Origin: Streptococcus sp. M334
GTDB lineage: Bacteria > Bacillota > Bacilli > Lactobacillales > Streptococcaceae
DNA: 64,000 nt
Direction: 5' to 3'
Assembly (NCBI RefSeq): GCF_000187745.1
Contig: NZ_GL732486.1
Span: 98,251 to 162,250 of the forward strand
Positions 42,810-55,398 of the stretch are shown in pieces. The notes under the pieces are model-generated. The model was not told where the DNA came from. It saw only the letters and a program-made list of their open reading frames with translations, and did no database searches. Each line of letters begins with the position of its first letter. Position 1 is the stretch's first letter. The position numbers were made by a program, and so were the translations under genes.

Positions 42810-44133
42810 ACTAAAAAAAACATGGTATGCGGATGACTTTAGTTATTTTATCCGCAACTTTGGTGTCTTCACTCTGATTTTCTCTACCATGACCTTGATT
42901 ATTTTGCAGGTCATGCATTCGAGTCTCTACACTTCGGTGGATGATAAGCTTCATGGCTTGAGCAACAATCCTCAGGCAGTTATTCAGTTGGCGTTAAATA
43001 GGGCGACAGAAGAGATTAAAGATTTGGAGAATGCTGCTACAGATACTAGTAAGACTGAGGTAAAACCCAATGTCAGTTCCAATACAGAGGTTATTCTTTT
43101 TGATAAGAATTTCACTCAGCTCCTTTCTGGAAATAGATTTTTGGGATTGGATAAGATTAAGTTAGAGAAAAAAGAACTAGGCCATATCTACCAGATTCAG
43201 GTTTTTAATAGCTATGGACAGGAAGAAATCTATCGCATGATTTTGATGGAAACGAATATCAGTTCTGTTTCAACCAATATCAAGTATGCGGCTGTCTTGA
43301 TTAATACCAGTCAGTTGGAGCAAGCTAGTCAAAAGCATGAGCGATTGATTGTGGTTGTGATGGCAAGTTTCTGGATTCTGTCTTTGCTTGCCAGTCTCTA
43401 TCTAGCTAGGGTCAGTGTTCGGCCCCTGCTTGAGAGCATGCAGAAGCAGCAGTCCTTTGTGGAAAATGCCAGTCATGAGTTACGAACTCCACTTGCTGTT
43501 TTGCAAAATCGCTTAGAAACCCTTTTCCGTAAGCCAGAAGCAACCATTATGGATGTGAGCGAAAGCATTGCATCGAGTTTGGAAGAAGTCAGAAATATGC
43601 GGTTTTTGACGACAAACTTGTTGAATTTAGCACGTAGAGATGATGGGATTAAGCCAGAACTTGGAGAAGTTCCAACTAGCTTTTTTAATACGACTTTCAC
43701 AAACTATGAGATGATTGCTTCGGAAAATGACCGTGTCTTCCGTTTTGAAAATCGGATTCATCGAACGATTGTCACAGATCAGCTCCTTTTGAAACAACTG
43801 ATGACCATCCTATTTGATAATGCTGTCAAGTATACTGAAGAGGATGGTGAAATTGATTTTGTGATTTCAGCGACTGATCGTAATCTCTATTTACTTGTTT
43901 CTGATAATGGAGTCGGTATTTCCGCAGAAGATAAGAAGAAAATTTTTGACCGTTTTTATCGAGTGGACAAGGCTAGAACTCGTCAAAAAGGTGGTTTTGG
44001 TTTAGGATTATCCCTAGCCAAGCAGATTGTAGATGCCTTAAAAGGAAGCATTACTGTTAAAGATAATAAACCAAAAGGAACAATCTTTGAAGTGAAGATT
44101 GCCATCCACACACCATCTAAAAAGAAAAAATAA
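42799..44133 (+). CDS. ciaH: Sensor histidine kinase CiaH
   Basis: A 444-residue membrane sensor kinase: first helix about 21-39, an extracytoplasmic domain of about 140 residues, second helix about 184-203. Next come the dimerisation domain with His226 in [17 protein letters not shown] and the ATPase domain with N-box (LFDNAVKYT), G1 (VSDNGVGIS), F-box and G2 ([12 protein letters not shown]). It phosphorylates CiaR. Coupled to ciaR through an 11-base overlap. All key residues are present, so it should be functional; known beta-lactam-resistance mutations cannot be judged without a reference. Confidence 0.97.
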   Translation: MFSKLKKTWYADDFSYFIRNFGVFTLIFSTMTLIILQVMHSSLYTSVDDKLHGLSNNPQAVIQLALNRATEEIKDLENAATDTSKTEVKPNVSSNTEVILFDKNFTQLLSGNRFLGLDKIKLEKKELGHIYQIQVFNSYGQEEIYRMILMETNISSVSTNIKYAAVLINTSQLEQASQKHERLIVVVMASFWILSLLASLYLARVSVRPLLESMQKQQSFVENASHELRTPLAVLQNRLETLFRKPEATIMDVSESIASSLEEVRNMRFLTTNLLNLARRDDGIKPELGEVPTSFFNTTFTNYEMIASENDRVFRFENRIHRTIVTDQLLLKQLMTILFDNAVKYTEEDGEIDFVISATDRNLYLLVSDNGVGISAEDKKKIFDRFYRVDKARTRQKGGFGLGLSLAKQIVDALKGSITVKDNKPKGTIFEVKIAIHTPSKKKK

Positions 44134-44162
44134 AAATATCGCTCCAGATGGGGCGATATTTT
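44133..44162. terminator. Terminator of ciaRH, bidirectional
   Basis: The stem AAAATATCGC / GCGATATTTT, perfect, around TCCAGATGGG, in the gap to the convergent DUF3270 gene. Confidence 0.93.
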
Positions 44163-44166
44163 GGAT

Positions 44167-44454
44167 TTATCTTCTACGTTTTCGTTTGATAATAGATCGT
44201 TGAACTTTTAAAACAAGTAAGCTGGATCCGATTGCTGCGGCAAAGGCAAGAGCAGTTGATAATTTTAATGCTAAAAAGATAAAACTAAAGATAGCAATAC
44301 AGATACAAAAAACAGCGATATTAACAAAAAATAGGATTTCCTTGAGATTGGCATCAGATTGCGCTTCAGGTGTATAATCTTGATAGCGAGGAACCTGATG
44401 GTTTGATTCTTCTTGATAGTCTACCTCATAGGATTGTAATTTTCTTACGGGCAT
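44167..44454 (-). CDS. DUF3270-type small membrane protein
   Basis: A 95-residue protein with a polar acidic N-terminal half (SYEVDYQEESNHQVPRYQDY), two adjacent hydrophobic segments (about 43-62 and 65-83) and a strongly basic end (KVQRSIIKRKRRR), so both termini should be cytoplasmic. It resembles the streptococcal DUF3270 family, always next to ciaRH in pneumococcus. Function unknown. GGAG precedes the ATG. Convergent with ciaH. Confidence 0.8.
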   Translation of the reverse strand: MPVRKLQSYEVDYQEESNHQVPRYQDYTPEAQSDANLKEILFFVNIAVFCICIAIFSFIFLALKLSTALAFAAAIGSSLLVLKVQRSIIKRKRRR

Positions 44455-44578
44455 TATTCTCTCCTTAACAGTACATACCTATTTTATCATTTTTTCAGCA
44501 GAGAATTATTACAGAAAGGTTACAAAAAGAATAAAGTCCCTTTTCATTTTCAAAGAATAGCTGATTTTTGAGAAATAT

Positions 44579-44593
44579 GGTATAATCTTTCTT
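44579..44593 (+). promoter_or_regulatory. Promoter giving a near-leaderless transcript for the U32 gene
   Basis: TATGG-TATAAT is followed by only seven bases before the ATG, so transcription should start one or two bases upstream of the start codon. No ribosome binding site can exist in the transcript. Confidence 0.65.
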
Positions 44594-45523
44594 ATGGAAA
44601 AGATTATCATTACAGCAACTGCTGAAAGTATTGAACAAGTTAAACAACTGCTCGAGGCTGGCGTAGATCGTATCTATGTTGGTGAGAAAGATTTTGGCCT
44701 TCGTCTGCCAACGACCTTTAGTTATGACCAATTGCGCGAAATCGCTGAGTTGGTTCATGATGCTGGTAAGGAATTGATTGTTGCAGTTAATGCCCTCATG
44801 CACCAAGATATGATGGACAGTATCAAGCCTTTCTTAGATTTCTTGGAAGAAATCAAGACAGACTACATTACGATTGGGGATGCAGGTGTCTTTTACGTGG
44901 TCAATCGCGATGGTTATTCATTTAAGACCATCTACGATGCTTCTACAATGGTAACAAGCAGTCGTCAGATCAACTTCTGGGGACAAAAGGCTGGTGCATC
45001 TGAGGCTGTTTTGGCACGTGAAATTCCATCTGCTGAGCTCTTCAAGATGCCTGAGATTTTGGAAATTCCTGCTGAAGTGTTGGTTTACGGTGCTAGTGTT
45101 ATTCACCATTCTAAACGTCCACTCTTGCAAAACTACTATAACTTTACGCATATCGATGATGAAAAGACCCGCAAGCGTGACCTTTTCTTGGCTGAGCCAA
45201 GTGATCCTGAAAGCCATTACTCTATCTTTGAAGACAATCATGGTACCCACATCTTTGCCAACAATGACCTTGATCTGATGACCAAATTGACAGAATTGGT
45301 AGAGCATGGTTTTACTCACTGGAAACTAGAAGGGCTCTACACTCCAGGTCAGAACTTTGTTGAGATTGCGAAACTCTTTATCCAAGCGCGTAGCTTGATT
45401 CAAGAGGGAAACTTTAGCCATGACCAAGCCTTCTTGCTGGATGAAGAAGTGCGTAAACTTCACCCTAAAAACCGATTCCTTGATACAGGATTCTATGACT
45501 ACGATCCTGATATGGTTAAATAA
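44594..45523 (+). CDS. Peptidase U32 family protein
   Basis: A 309-residue protein of the U32 family (collagenase-like PrtC/YegQ/RlhA group). The N-terminal TIM-barrel part reads IIITATAESIEQVKQLLEAG and DRIYVGEKDFGLRLP; later VLVYGASVIHHSKRPLLQNY and GFTHWKLEGLYTPGQNFVEI, the WKLEG-type motif of the family. Other U32 members work in RNA or ubiquinone hydroxylation, so peptidase activity should not be assumed. It is expressed from a near-leaderless promoter and followed by a strong terminator. In pneumococcus it lies between ciaRH and dinG, as here. Confidence 0.9.
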   Translation: MEKIIITATAESIEQVKQLLEAGVDRIYVGEKDFGLRLPTTFSYDQLREIAELVHDAGKELIVAVNALMHQDMMDSIKPFLDFLEEIKTDYITIGDAGVFYVVNRDGYSFKTIYDASTMVTSSRQINFWGQKAGASEAVLAREIPSAELFKMPEILEIPAEVLVYGASVIHHSKRPLLQNYYNFTHIDDEKTRKRDLFLAEPSDPESHYSIFEDNHGTHIFANNDLDLMTKLTELVEHGFTHWKLEGLYTPGQNFVEIAKLFIQARSLIQEGNFSHDQAFLLDEEVRKLHPKNRFLDTGFYDYDPDMVK

Positions 45524-45535
45524 AGTAAATGATTC

Positions 45536-45577
45536 ATTGAGAGAAGGAAGATTTAAAATTTCTTCTCTCAATTTTTC
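45536..45577 (+). terminator. Terminator of the U32 gene
   Basis: The stem ATTGAGAGAAG / CTTCTCTCAAT with an inner pairing and five T, 12 bases past the stop. Confidence 0.92.
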
Positions 45578-45721
45578 TTATTTCTTCACTATTTTCAAAA
45601 AATCATCAGGCTAGTATGCTCTGTTTACTGAGATTTTTAAGAAAAGTGACCTTCTTGAGTTTGAAACTAATCATATGTTTGCAGGTGCCAAATGGCCCTT
45701 TTTTTGGTATAATTTTTTATA

Positions 45722-48172
45722 ATGAAAACGATTGGTAATCGCTATGTTGTGGTTGATTTAGAGGCAACTAGCACAGGTAGTAAGGCTAAAATTATCCAAG
45801 TGGGAATTGTTGTGATTGAGGATGGAAAAATCGTTGATCGCTATACGACAGATGTCAATCCACATGAACCTTTGGATGCTCATATCAAAAAACTGACAGG
45901 ATTGACAGACCGACGTCTGGCGCAAGCACCTGATTTTTCGCAAGTTGCCAGAAAAATCTTTGACTTGGTGGAGAATGGGATTTTTGTAGCCCATAATGTT
46001 CAGTTTGATGCTAATCTCTTGGCGGAAAATTTATTTTTTGAAGGCTATGAACTAAGAAATCCTCGTGTGGATACGGTCGAATTGACTCAGGTCTTTTTCC
46101 CTGAACTGGAAAAATATAGTTTACCGATTTTGTGTCGAGAATTAGGAATTCCTCTAAAGCACGCTCATACAGCCCTTTCCGATGCCCAAGCTACAGCAGA
46201 ATTACTCTTATTTTTACGAGAAAAGATGGCCCAACTTCCTAAAGAACTCTTGGAACGTTTGCTGGAGATGGCTGACGCCCTCCTATATGAGTCCTACCTG
46301 GTTATTGAAGAAATTTATCGAAGTCAATCTATCCTGATTTCTTCTGACTTGGTCGAAGTTCAAGGACTGTATTTCAAGAAAATTGTAGCTCCTCTGGAGT
46401 CACGAAAATTATCTCAAGATTTTTCTAAAAACATTTCTCTATTGAATCTTGAAGTGAGGGAGGAACAAGAAAGTTTTGCTAAAGAGGTTGACTTGCTATT
46501 GAAAAATGAGCCTGTCTCATTAATTCAAGCCCCGACAGGGATTGGGAAAACCTATGGCTATCTCTTACCCGCTTTATCTCAAGTGACAGAGCGTCAAATT
46601 GTTCTTAGTGTTCCGACAAAGATTCTTCAAAATCAAATCATGGAAGAAGAAGGTAAACATCTCAAGGAAGTATTCCATACAGATATTCATTCTTTAAAGG
46701 GCCCACATAATTACCTGAAGTTGGATGCCTTTTATCGTTCCTTGCAGGAAAATGATGAAAATCGCTTATTTAGACGCTTTAAAATGCAAGTCTTGGTCTG
46801 GCTGACAGAGACTGAGACAGGAGATTTGGATGAGATTGGTCAACTCTACCGTTACCAACATTTTCTAACAGATCTTCGTCATGACGGGAATTTATCAGCT
46901 AAAAGCTTATTTGTGACGGAAGATTTTTGGAAACGTAGTCAAGAAAGGGCAGAGACCTGCAAGCTTTTAGTGACCAATCATGCCTATCTTGTAACCAGAC
47001 TTGAAGATAATCCTGAATTTGTCAGAGACCGTTTATTGATTATTGATGAAGTTCAAAAAGTTTTGTTGGCTCTAGAAAATCTGCTTCAAGAGACCCATGA
47101 TATCCAGTCTATTATTGATTTAGTTGATAAGGCTTTAGTAGGAGAAGAAAACAGGATTCAGCAACGAATACTAGAAAGTATTCGCTTTGAGTGCCTCTAC
47201 TTGATAGAACAATTTCAGTCTGGCAAATCTAAGAAAAATATCTTAGATTCTCTTGCCAATCTCCACCAGTATTTTTCAGAATTAGAAGTAGAAGGCTTTG
47301 AGGAGCTGGTTCGCTATTTTACAGCTGACCGAGATTACTGGCTTGAAGCAACTGAAACGAGTCAAAAGAAAATTCAGATTTCTTCTACGAAATCAGGCCG
47401 TATTCTTCTATCTTCCTTAGTGCCTGATTCATGTCAAGTCTTGGGAGTGTCGGCCACTCTTGAGATTAGTCAAAGAGTTTCTTTGGCAGACCTGTTAGGC
47501 TATCCCGAAGCTAAATTTGTTAAGATTGAAGCTTGTAAAAAACAGGATCAAGAAGTGGTCTTGGTCAAAGATTTTCCTCTAGTAACAGAAACTTCCTTAG
47601 AAGTCTATGCTAAGGAGGTAGCTGATTTGCTGATGGGAGTTCAAGCTTTCCAACAACCAATTTTGGTTCTCTTTACTGCCAAAGACATGCTTCTAGCAGT
47701 ATCGGATTTACTTCCAGTTAGCCATCTGGCCCAGTATAAAAATGGGGATGTTCATCAGCTTAAGAAGCGCTTTGAAAAAGGTGAACAACAAATCCTGCTT
47801 GGTGCAGTAAGTTTCTGGGAGGGAGTTGATTTTTCAAGCCATCCTTTTGTAATTCAAGTTGTACCAAGACTCCCTTTCCAAAATCCACAAGAGCCCTTGA
47901 CGAAAAAAATCAATCAGGAATTAATTCAAGAAGGAAAAAATGCCTTTTATGATTATCAGTTGCCAATGGCCATTATTCGTTTAAAGCAGGCTTTGGGAAG
48001 AAGTATGAGACGCGAACACCAACGTTCCTTAACTCTCATTCTGGATAGGAGAATTGTCGGAAAGAGATATGGCAAACAAATAGTGGCATCTCTCGCAAAA
48101 GAAGCGACTGTTAAAACCCTCTCTCGGTCTGAAGTTAATGAAGCTATTGATACATTTTTAAATGAACTTTGA
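45722..48172 (+). CDS. dinG: DinG-type helicase with N-terminal 3'-5' exonuclease domain
   Basis: An 816-residue protein combining a DnaQ-like exonuclease (residues about 1-165: VVDLEATSTG with ExoI Asp/Glu, FVAHNVQFDANLL, HTALSDAQAT) with an XPD-like SF2 helicase (Walker A APTGIGKTYGYLLP, motif II LIIDEVQKV, motif VI LKQALGRSMRR). Firmicutes DinG proteins of this layout lack the Fe-S cluster of E. coli DinG and may act mainly as nucleases. The transcript appears leaderless: TATAAT at about 45706-45711 is eight bases from the ATG. It is followed 36 bases later by rodA. Confidence 0.93.
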   Translation: MKTIGNRYVVVDLEATSTGSKAKIIQVGIVVIEDGKIVDRYTTDVNPHEPLDAHIKKLTGLTDRRLAQAPDFSQVARKIFDLVENGIFVAHNVQFDANLLAENLFFEGYELRNPRVDTVELTQVFFPELEKYSLPILCRELGIPLKHAHTALSDAQATAELLLFLREKMAQLPKELLERLLEMADALLYESYLVIEEIYRSQSILISSDLVEVQGLYFKKIVAPLESRKLSQDFSKNISLLNLEVREEQESFAKEVDLLLKNEPVSLIQAPTGIGKTYGYLLPALSQVTERQIVLSVPTKILQNQIMEEEGKHLKEVFHTDIHSLKGPHNYLKLDAFYRSLQENDENRLFRRFKMQVLVWLTETETGDLDEIGQLYRYQHFLTDLRHDGNLSAKSLFVTEDFWKRSQERAETCKLLVTNHAYLVTRLEDNPEFVRDRLLIIDEVQKVLLALENLLQETHDIQSIIDLVDKALVGEENRIQQRILESIRFECLYLIEQFQSGKSKKNILDSLANLHQYFSELEVEGFEELVRYFTADRDYWLEATETSQKKIQISSTKSGRILLSSLVPDSCQVLGVSATLEISQRVSLADLLGYPEAKFVKIEACKKQDQEVVLVKDFPLVTETSLEVYAKEVADLLMGVQAFQQPILVLFTAKDMLLAVSDLLPVSHLAQYKNGDVHQLKKRFEKGEQQILLGAVSFWEGVDFSSHPFVIQVVPRLPFQNPQEPLTKKINQELIQEGKNAFYDYQLPMAIIRLKQALGRSMRREHQRSLTLILDRRIVGKRYGKQIVASLAKEATVKTLSRSEVNEAIDTFLNEL

Positions 48173-48208
48173 TAAATAGTATTGTATGAAAGTATAAGGT
48201 TAGTATAT

Positions 48209-49432
48209 ATGAAACGTTCTCTCGACTCTAGAGTCGATTATAGTTTGCTCTTGCCAGTATTTTTCCTACTGGTTATCGGTGTGGTGGCTATTTATATAGC
48301 TGTTAGTCATGATTATCCAAACAATATTTTACCCATTTTAGGGCAGCAGGTTGCCTGGATTGTCTTGGGGCTTGTGATTGGTTTTGTGGTCATGCTCTTT
48401 AATACAGAATTTCTTTGGAAAGTGACTCCTTTTCTATATATTTTAGGCTTGGGACTTATGGTCTTGCCGATTGTTTTTTATAATCCAAGCTTAGTGGCAT
48501 CAACGGGTGCCAAAAACTGGGTATCGATAAATGGTATTACTTTGTTCCAGCCATCAGAATTTATGAAGATATCCTATATCCTCATGTTGGCCCGTGTCAT
48601 TGTCCAGTTTACAAAAAAACATAAGGAATGGAGACGCACGGTTCCGCTGGACTTCTTGTTGATTTTTTGGATGATTCTCTTTACCATTCCAGTCCTAGTC
48701 CTTTTGGCACTTCAAAGTGACTTGGGGACGGCTTTGGTTTTTGTGGCTATTTTCTCAGGAATCGTTTTATTATCAGGGGTTTCTTGGAAAATTATTATCC
48801 CAGTATTTGTGACTGCTGTAATAGGAGTTGCTGGATTCTTAGCCGTTTTTATCAGTAAGGGTGGTCGTGCTTTTCTTCATCAACTGGGAATGCCGACCTA
48901 CCAAATCAATCGTATTTTGGCTTGGCTCAATCCGTTTGACTTTGCCCAAACAACCACTTACCAGCAGGCTCAAGGGCAAATCGCGATTGGGAGCGGTGGC
49001 TTATTTGGTCAGGGGTTTAATGCTTCTAATCTGCTTATTCCAGTTCGAGAGTCGGATATGATTTTCACGGTCATTGCAGAAGATTTTGGCTTTATTGGCT
49101 CTGTCTTTGTTATTGCCCTTTATCTCATGCTGATTTACCGTATGTTGAAGATTACACTTAAATCAAATAATCAGTTCTACACCTATATTTCTACAGGTTT
49201 GATTATGATGTTGCTCTTCCACATTTTTGAAAATATCGGCGCTGTGACGGGCTTGCTTCCTTTGACTGGGATTCCCTTGCCTTTTATTTCGCAAGGAGGA
49301 TCGGCTATTATCAGTAACTTGATTGGTGTTGGCTTGCTTTTATCGATGAGTTACCAGACTAATCTAGCTGAAGAAAAGAGTGGAAAAGTCCCATTCAAGC
49401 GGAAAAAGGTTGTATTAAAACGAATCAAATAA
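48209..49432 (+). CDS. rodA: SEDS peptidoglycan polymerase RodA
   Basis: A 407-residue SEDS-family glycosyltransferase with ten membrane helices that polymerises peripheral peptidoglycan with its cognate class B PBP. Family landmarks: GAKNWVSINGITLFQPSEFMKI, then LQSDLGTALVF, the DFGFIGS segment and PLTGIPLPFISQGGSA near the end. In pneumococcus this locus is RodA (spr0712), FtsW being elsewhere. I chose the ATG at 48209 (AAGG nine bases upstream) rather than a TTG nine codons earlier. It seems to be transcribed with dinG. Confidence 0.92.
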   Translation: MKRSLDSRVDYSLLLPVFFLLVIGVVAIYIAVSHDYPNNILPILGQQVAWIVLGLVIGFVVMLFNTEFLWKVTPFLYILGLGLMVLPIVFYNPSLVASTGAKNWVSINGITLFQPSEFMKISYILMLARVIVQFTKKHKEWRRTVPLDFLLIFWMILFTIPVLVLLALQSDLGTALVFVAIFSGIVLLSGVSWKIIIPVFVTAVIGVAGFLAVFISKGGRAFLHQLGMPTYQINRILAWLNPFDFAQTTTYQQAQGQIAIGSGGLFGQGFNASNLLIPVRESDMIFTVIAEDFGFIGSVFVIALYLMLIYRMLKITLKSNNQFYTYISTGLIMMLLFHIFENIGAVTGLLPLTGIPLPFISQGGSAIISNLIGVGLLLSMSYQTNLAEEKSGKVPFKRKKVVLKRIK

Positions 49433-49442
49433 GGAGAAAATC

Positions 49443-49997
49443 ATGGTTAAAGTAGCCGTTATGTTAGCTCAGGGCTTTGAAGAAATTGAAGCTTTGACAG
49501 TTGTAGATGTCTTGCGTCGTGCAAATATCACTTGTGATATGGTAGGATTTGAGGAGCAAGTGACGGGTTCGCATGCAATCCAAGTAAGAGCAGATCGTGT
49601 CTTTGATGGAGATTTATCAGACTATGATATGATTGTCCTTCCTGGAGGGATGCCTGGATCTGCACATTTGCGCGATAATCAGGCCTTGATTCAAGAGTTG
49701 CAAAACTTCGAGCAAGAAGGGAAGAAACTGGCAGCCATTTGTGCGGCACCAGTTGCTCTCAATAAAGCAGGGCTATTGAAAAACAAGGAATACACTTGTT
49801 ATGACGGTGTTCAAGAGCAAATCCTTGATGGTCACTACGTCAAGGAAACAGTAGTGGTAGATGGGCAATTGACAACCAGTCGAGGCCCCTCAACAGCCCT
49901 TGCCTTTGCCTACGAGTTGGTAGAGCAATTAGGAGGAGACGCAGAGAGTTTACGAACAGGAATGCTCTATCGAGATGTCTTTGGTAACAATCAGTAA
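49443..49997 (+). CDS. DJ-1/PfpI family protein
   Basis: A 184-residue cytoplasmic protein of the DJ-1/ThiJ/PfpI superfamily: VAVMLAQGFEEIEALTVVDV at the N-terminus, the nucleophile elbow AAICAAPVAL with the reactive Cys at about 100, and GPSTALAFAYELVEQL. The Glu in FEEIE pairs with the Cys as in DJ-1. Such proteins are glyoxalase/deglycase-like or stress chaperones; the exact substrate is unknown. AAGGAG precedes the ATG, 10 bases after rodA, so it closes the dinG-rodA unit. Terminator follows. Confidence 0.92.
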   Translation: MVKVAVMLAQGFEEIEALTVVDVLRRANITCDMVGFEEQVTGSHAIQVRADRVFDGDLSDYDMIVLPGGMPGSAHLRDNQALIQELQNFEQEGKKLAAICAAPVALNKAGLLKNKEYTCYDGVQEQILDGHYVKETVVVDGQLTTSRGPSTALAFAYELVEQLGGDAESLRTGMLYRDVFGNNQ

Positions 49998-50023
49998 AAC
50001 GGGAGTCAAACTCTCGTTTTTTT
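49998..50023 (+). terminator. Terminator after the DJ-1 family gene
   Basis: The stem AACGGGAG / CTCTCGTT with one G-T pair and seven T. Confidence 0.92.
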
Positions 50024-50082
50024 ACTTGGAAAAATCTAGGAAATCATCGCTTTTTTAAGGAAAAAATGGTATAATGAAAGCT

Positions 50083-52606
<2,524 letters not shown>

Positions 52607-52686
52607 AAATCGGGAGAAGTAGTTCCCTTGGTCTAAAAAATATGATATAATCATTACGATTGTTTCAAGTAAAAAAGGAGTTTAAT

Positions 52687-54414
52687 ATGTCTGCTAGACT
52701 AGTAATTTATCTTGCAATTGCAGTTGCAGTTTTCTTCGTGATTGCTTATGCTATTGCAATCTACGTACGAAAACGCAATGAAAGTAAATTAGCAATTTTA
52801 GAAGAGAAAAAAGAAGAGTTGTACAATCTTCCAGTTAATGATGAAGTTGAAGCAGTAAAAAACATGCACTTGATTGGACAAAGTCAAGTGACTTTCCGCG
52901 AATGGAATCAAAAATGGGTTGACCTATCTCTTAATTCTTTTGCAGATATCGAAAATAATCTTTTCGAGGCAGAAGGCTATAACAACTCATTCCGTTTTTT
53001 CAAGGCCAGTCATCAAATTGATCAAATCGAGAGCCAAATTACCTTGATTGAAGAAGATATTGCAGCAATTCGCAATGCCTTGGCAGATTTGGAGAAACAA
53101 GAGTCTAAAAATAGTGGACGTGTTCTCCATACCTTGGACTTGTTTGAAGAGTTGCAACACCGAGTTGCTGATCATTCTGAAGAATATGGCCAAGGTTTGT
53201 CTGAAATCGAAAAACAATTGGAAAATATCCAATCAGAGTTTTCTCAGTTTGTAACTTTAAACTCGTCTGGTGACCCAGTAGAAGCTGCTGTGATTTTAGA
53301 TAATGCTGAAAATCATATCTTGGCTTTGACACATATTGTTGATCGTATACCAGCAGTTGTAACAACATTATCTAAAGAGCTACCTGATCAGCTAGAAGAT
53401 TTGGAGGATGGTTACCGTAAGCTTTTAGATGCTAACTATCATTTTGCTGAAACGGATATTGAAGCTCGTTTCCAATTGCTTCATGAAGCTCTTAAGAAAA
53501 ATCATGAGAATATTGCGCAATTAGAATTGGATAATGCTGAGTACGAAAATACTCAAATCCAGGAAGAGATTAATGCACTTTATGATATTTTTACACGAGA
53601 AATTGCTGCTCAGAAAGTTGTAGAAGCTTTAGTAGCAACACTTCCTACTTATCTTCAACACATGAAAGATAGTAATGCTGTTTTAGTCGAAGATATTAAA
53701 CGATTGAGTCAGAATTATCTACTTTCTGAAACAGATGTTAGTCATGTTCATAGATTGCAAACTGAATTAGACTCTTTGGAAGAATCTGTAATAGAATTAA
53801 CTTCAGAACAAGAGGAACATTCTGAGCCATATTCATTACTTGAAGAACGTTTGGAAAATTTACAAGCGACTTTGAAAGAAATTGAGGATGAGCAAGTTGA
53901 ACTTAGTCAACGTCTTGCTCAGATTGAAAAAGATGATATCAATGCTCGCCAAAAGGCAAATGTTTATGTCAATCGTCTCCATACTATCAAGCGATACATG
54001 GAAAAACGCAATCTGCCAGGTATTCCACAAACTTTCTTGAAGTTATTCTTTACGGCAAGCAATAATACCGAGGATTTAATGGTTGAGTTAGAACAGAAAA
54101 TGATTAACATTGAATCTGTTACCCGAGTTCTTGAAATTGCAACGAATGATATGGAAGCTTTAGAAACGGAAACTTATAATATTGTACAGTATGCAACCTT
54201 AACAGAGCAACTCTTGCAATATTCTAACCGTTACCGCTCATTTGATGAACGAATTCAGGAAGCCTTTAATGAATCATTAGAAATTTTTGAAAAAGAATTT
54301 GATTACCATGCTTCATTTGATAAGATTTCGCAAGCTTTGGAAGTCGCAGAACCTGGTGTAACCAACCGTTTCGTTACTTCATATGAAAAGACACGTGAGA
54401 TAATTCGTTTCTAA
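52687..54414 (+). CDS. ezrA: Septation ring formation regulator EzrA
   Basis: A 575-residue FtsZ-interacting protein that controls Z-ring placement. One N-terminal membrane helix (LVIYLAIAVAVFFVIAYAIA, about 4-25) is followed by a long coiled coil of spectrin-like repeats with few Pro or Gly residues (for example IEEDIAAIRNALADLEKQES and LEDEQVELSQRLAQIEKD-type heptads). I chose the ATG at 52687 (AAAAAGGAG upstream). Conserved next to gyrB in streptococci. A terminator follows. Confidence 0.95.
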   Translation: MSARLVIYLAIAVAVFFVIAYAIAIYVRKRNESKLAILEEKKEELYNLPVNDEVEAVKNMHLIGQSQVTFREWNQKWVDLSLNSFADIENNLFEAEGYNNSFRFFKASHQIDQIESQITLIEEDIAAIRNALADLEKQESKNSGRVLHTLDLFEELQHRVADHSEEYGQGLSEIEKQLENIQSEFSQFVTLNSSGDPVEAAVILDNAENHILALTHIVDRIPAVVTTLSKELPDQLEDLEDGYRKLLDANYHFAETDIEARFQLLHEALKKNHENIAQLELDNAEYENTQIQEEINALYDIFTREIAAQKVVEALVATLPTYLQHMKDSNAVLVEDIKRLSQNYLLSETDVSHVHRLQTELDSLEESVIELTSEQEEHSEPYSLLEERLENLQATLKEIEDEQVELSQRLAQIEKDDINARQKANVYVNRLHTIKRYMEKRNLPGIPQTFLKLFFTASNNTEDLMVELEQKMINIESVTRVLEIATNDMEALETETYNIVQYATLTEQLLQYSNRYRSFDERIQEAFNESLEIFEKEFDYHASFDKISQALEVAEPGVTNRFVTSYEKTREIIRF

Positions 54415-54420
54415 GATAGT

Positions 54421-54463
54421 AAAAAAGATTTGATTCTGTGAGAAGCAGAAGCAAATCTTTTTT
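54421..54463 (+). terminator. Terminator of ezrA
   Basis: The stem AAAAAAGATTTG / CAAATCTTTTTT with a 19-nt loop, seven bases past the stop codon. Confidence 0.93.
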
Positions 54464-54481
54464 ATTATGCGACTATTAGTC

Positions 54482-55265
54482 CGTCTCGCTCCGTTAGGTG
54501 CGAGACAAAAAAACCACCCGCTATGCGGGTGTGCGTCGAAGGTTATACCCAAAAAACTCCAAACGCGATACAATAAAGGTGTTCAAGCCAATTGTAAAGC
54601 GAAAGGAGAAAAATATGGCACAAAAGGCTCATAGTTTATCGCACACAAAGTGGCACTGTTCTATCACATTGTGTTCACCCCTAAGTATAGACGAAAAGTC
54701 ATCTATAATCAATATCGAAGTAGTTTAGGAGAAATATTTCATCGTTTGTGTAGTTATAAAGGATTTGAAATTATCGAGGGTCACTTAATGCCAGACCATG
54801 TACACATGTTAGTAAGTATTCCACCAAGGATAAGTGTTTCGAATTTCATGGGTTATTTAAAAGGAAAAAGTGCACTCATGATGTTTGACAAACACGCCAA
54901 TCTCAAGTACAAGTTTGGGAATCGGCATTTCTAGGCGGAAGATTATTATGTAAGTACAGTAGGGCTTAATGAAGTCACAATTAAGAAATATATTCAAGAT
55001 TAAAGTAATTATCCAGTGGATGATTTCTTCACGAGTATGAAAATTTGAAAACGAGTAAAGCATGATATATCATTAGATAAATTGAGTGTAAAAGAATATG
55101 AGGATTCCTTTAGGGATAGTGGTAAGTAATACTAAAGCCTCTTTGAGAAGCAAGTGACGAGTCAAGATTAATAAGGTTTGAACAACGTGAAAGCCAGCGT
55201 CTTTAGGCGCTGGCTGGTAATTTGGACTTATAGTCCTGGTACAAACCACCCGTTTGACGGGTGGT
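54482..55265 (+). mobile_element. Decayed IS200/IS605-type insertion sequence
   Basis: A single TnpA-type gene lies between small hairpins, the typical plan of IS200-like elements, which have no inverted repeats. Left side: GTCTCGC / GCGAGAC (54483-54506) and CACCCGC-TAT-GCGGGTG (54515-54531). Right side: GCCAGCG / CGCTGGC (55193-55214) and CCACCCG / CGGGTGG (55246-55264). The ACCACCCG hairpins at both ends are similar and could be the subterminal structures bound by TnpA. Exact ends are uncertain. Confidence 0.75.
54615..55129 (+). pseudogene. IS200-like Y1 transposase (TnpA), inactive
   Basis: Starts MAQKAHSLSHTKWHC at ATG 54615 (GAAAGGAG upstream), then needs a frame change near 54655 to reach YHIVFTPKYRRKVIYNQYR. 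The HUH motif is present (DHVHMLVSIPP), but after FGNRHF a TAG replaces the expected Trp codon (about 54932-54934). Past it come the catalytic-Tyr region (DYYVSTVGLNEVTIKKYIQD), another stop, an aberrant stretch, and SLDKLSVKEYEDSFRDSGK. At least one frameshift and three nonsense codons make it dead. TnpA is the only gene of IS200-type elements. Confidence 0.85.
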
Positions 55266-55398
55266 CATGATTTATTGATTACCTATAAAATTATGTATAA
55301 TAGGATTTCAAGATAAAAAATTGGAGACGATTTAAAAAGCAAGTCCGAACCTATGTTTGGCTTATTAGGTTCAATAGCTTTCTAATCTCTCCAAGATT
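55266..55398. other. Intergenic, right flank of the IS200-like element
   Basis: A small hairpin GAACCTA / TAGGTTC (about 55347-55371) lies in the minus-strand downstream region of the DUF1827 gene. Nothing else seen. Confidence 0.4.
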
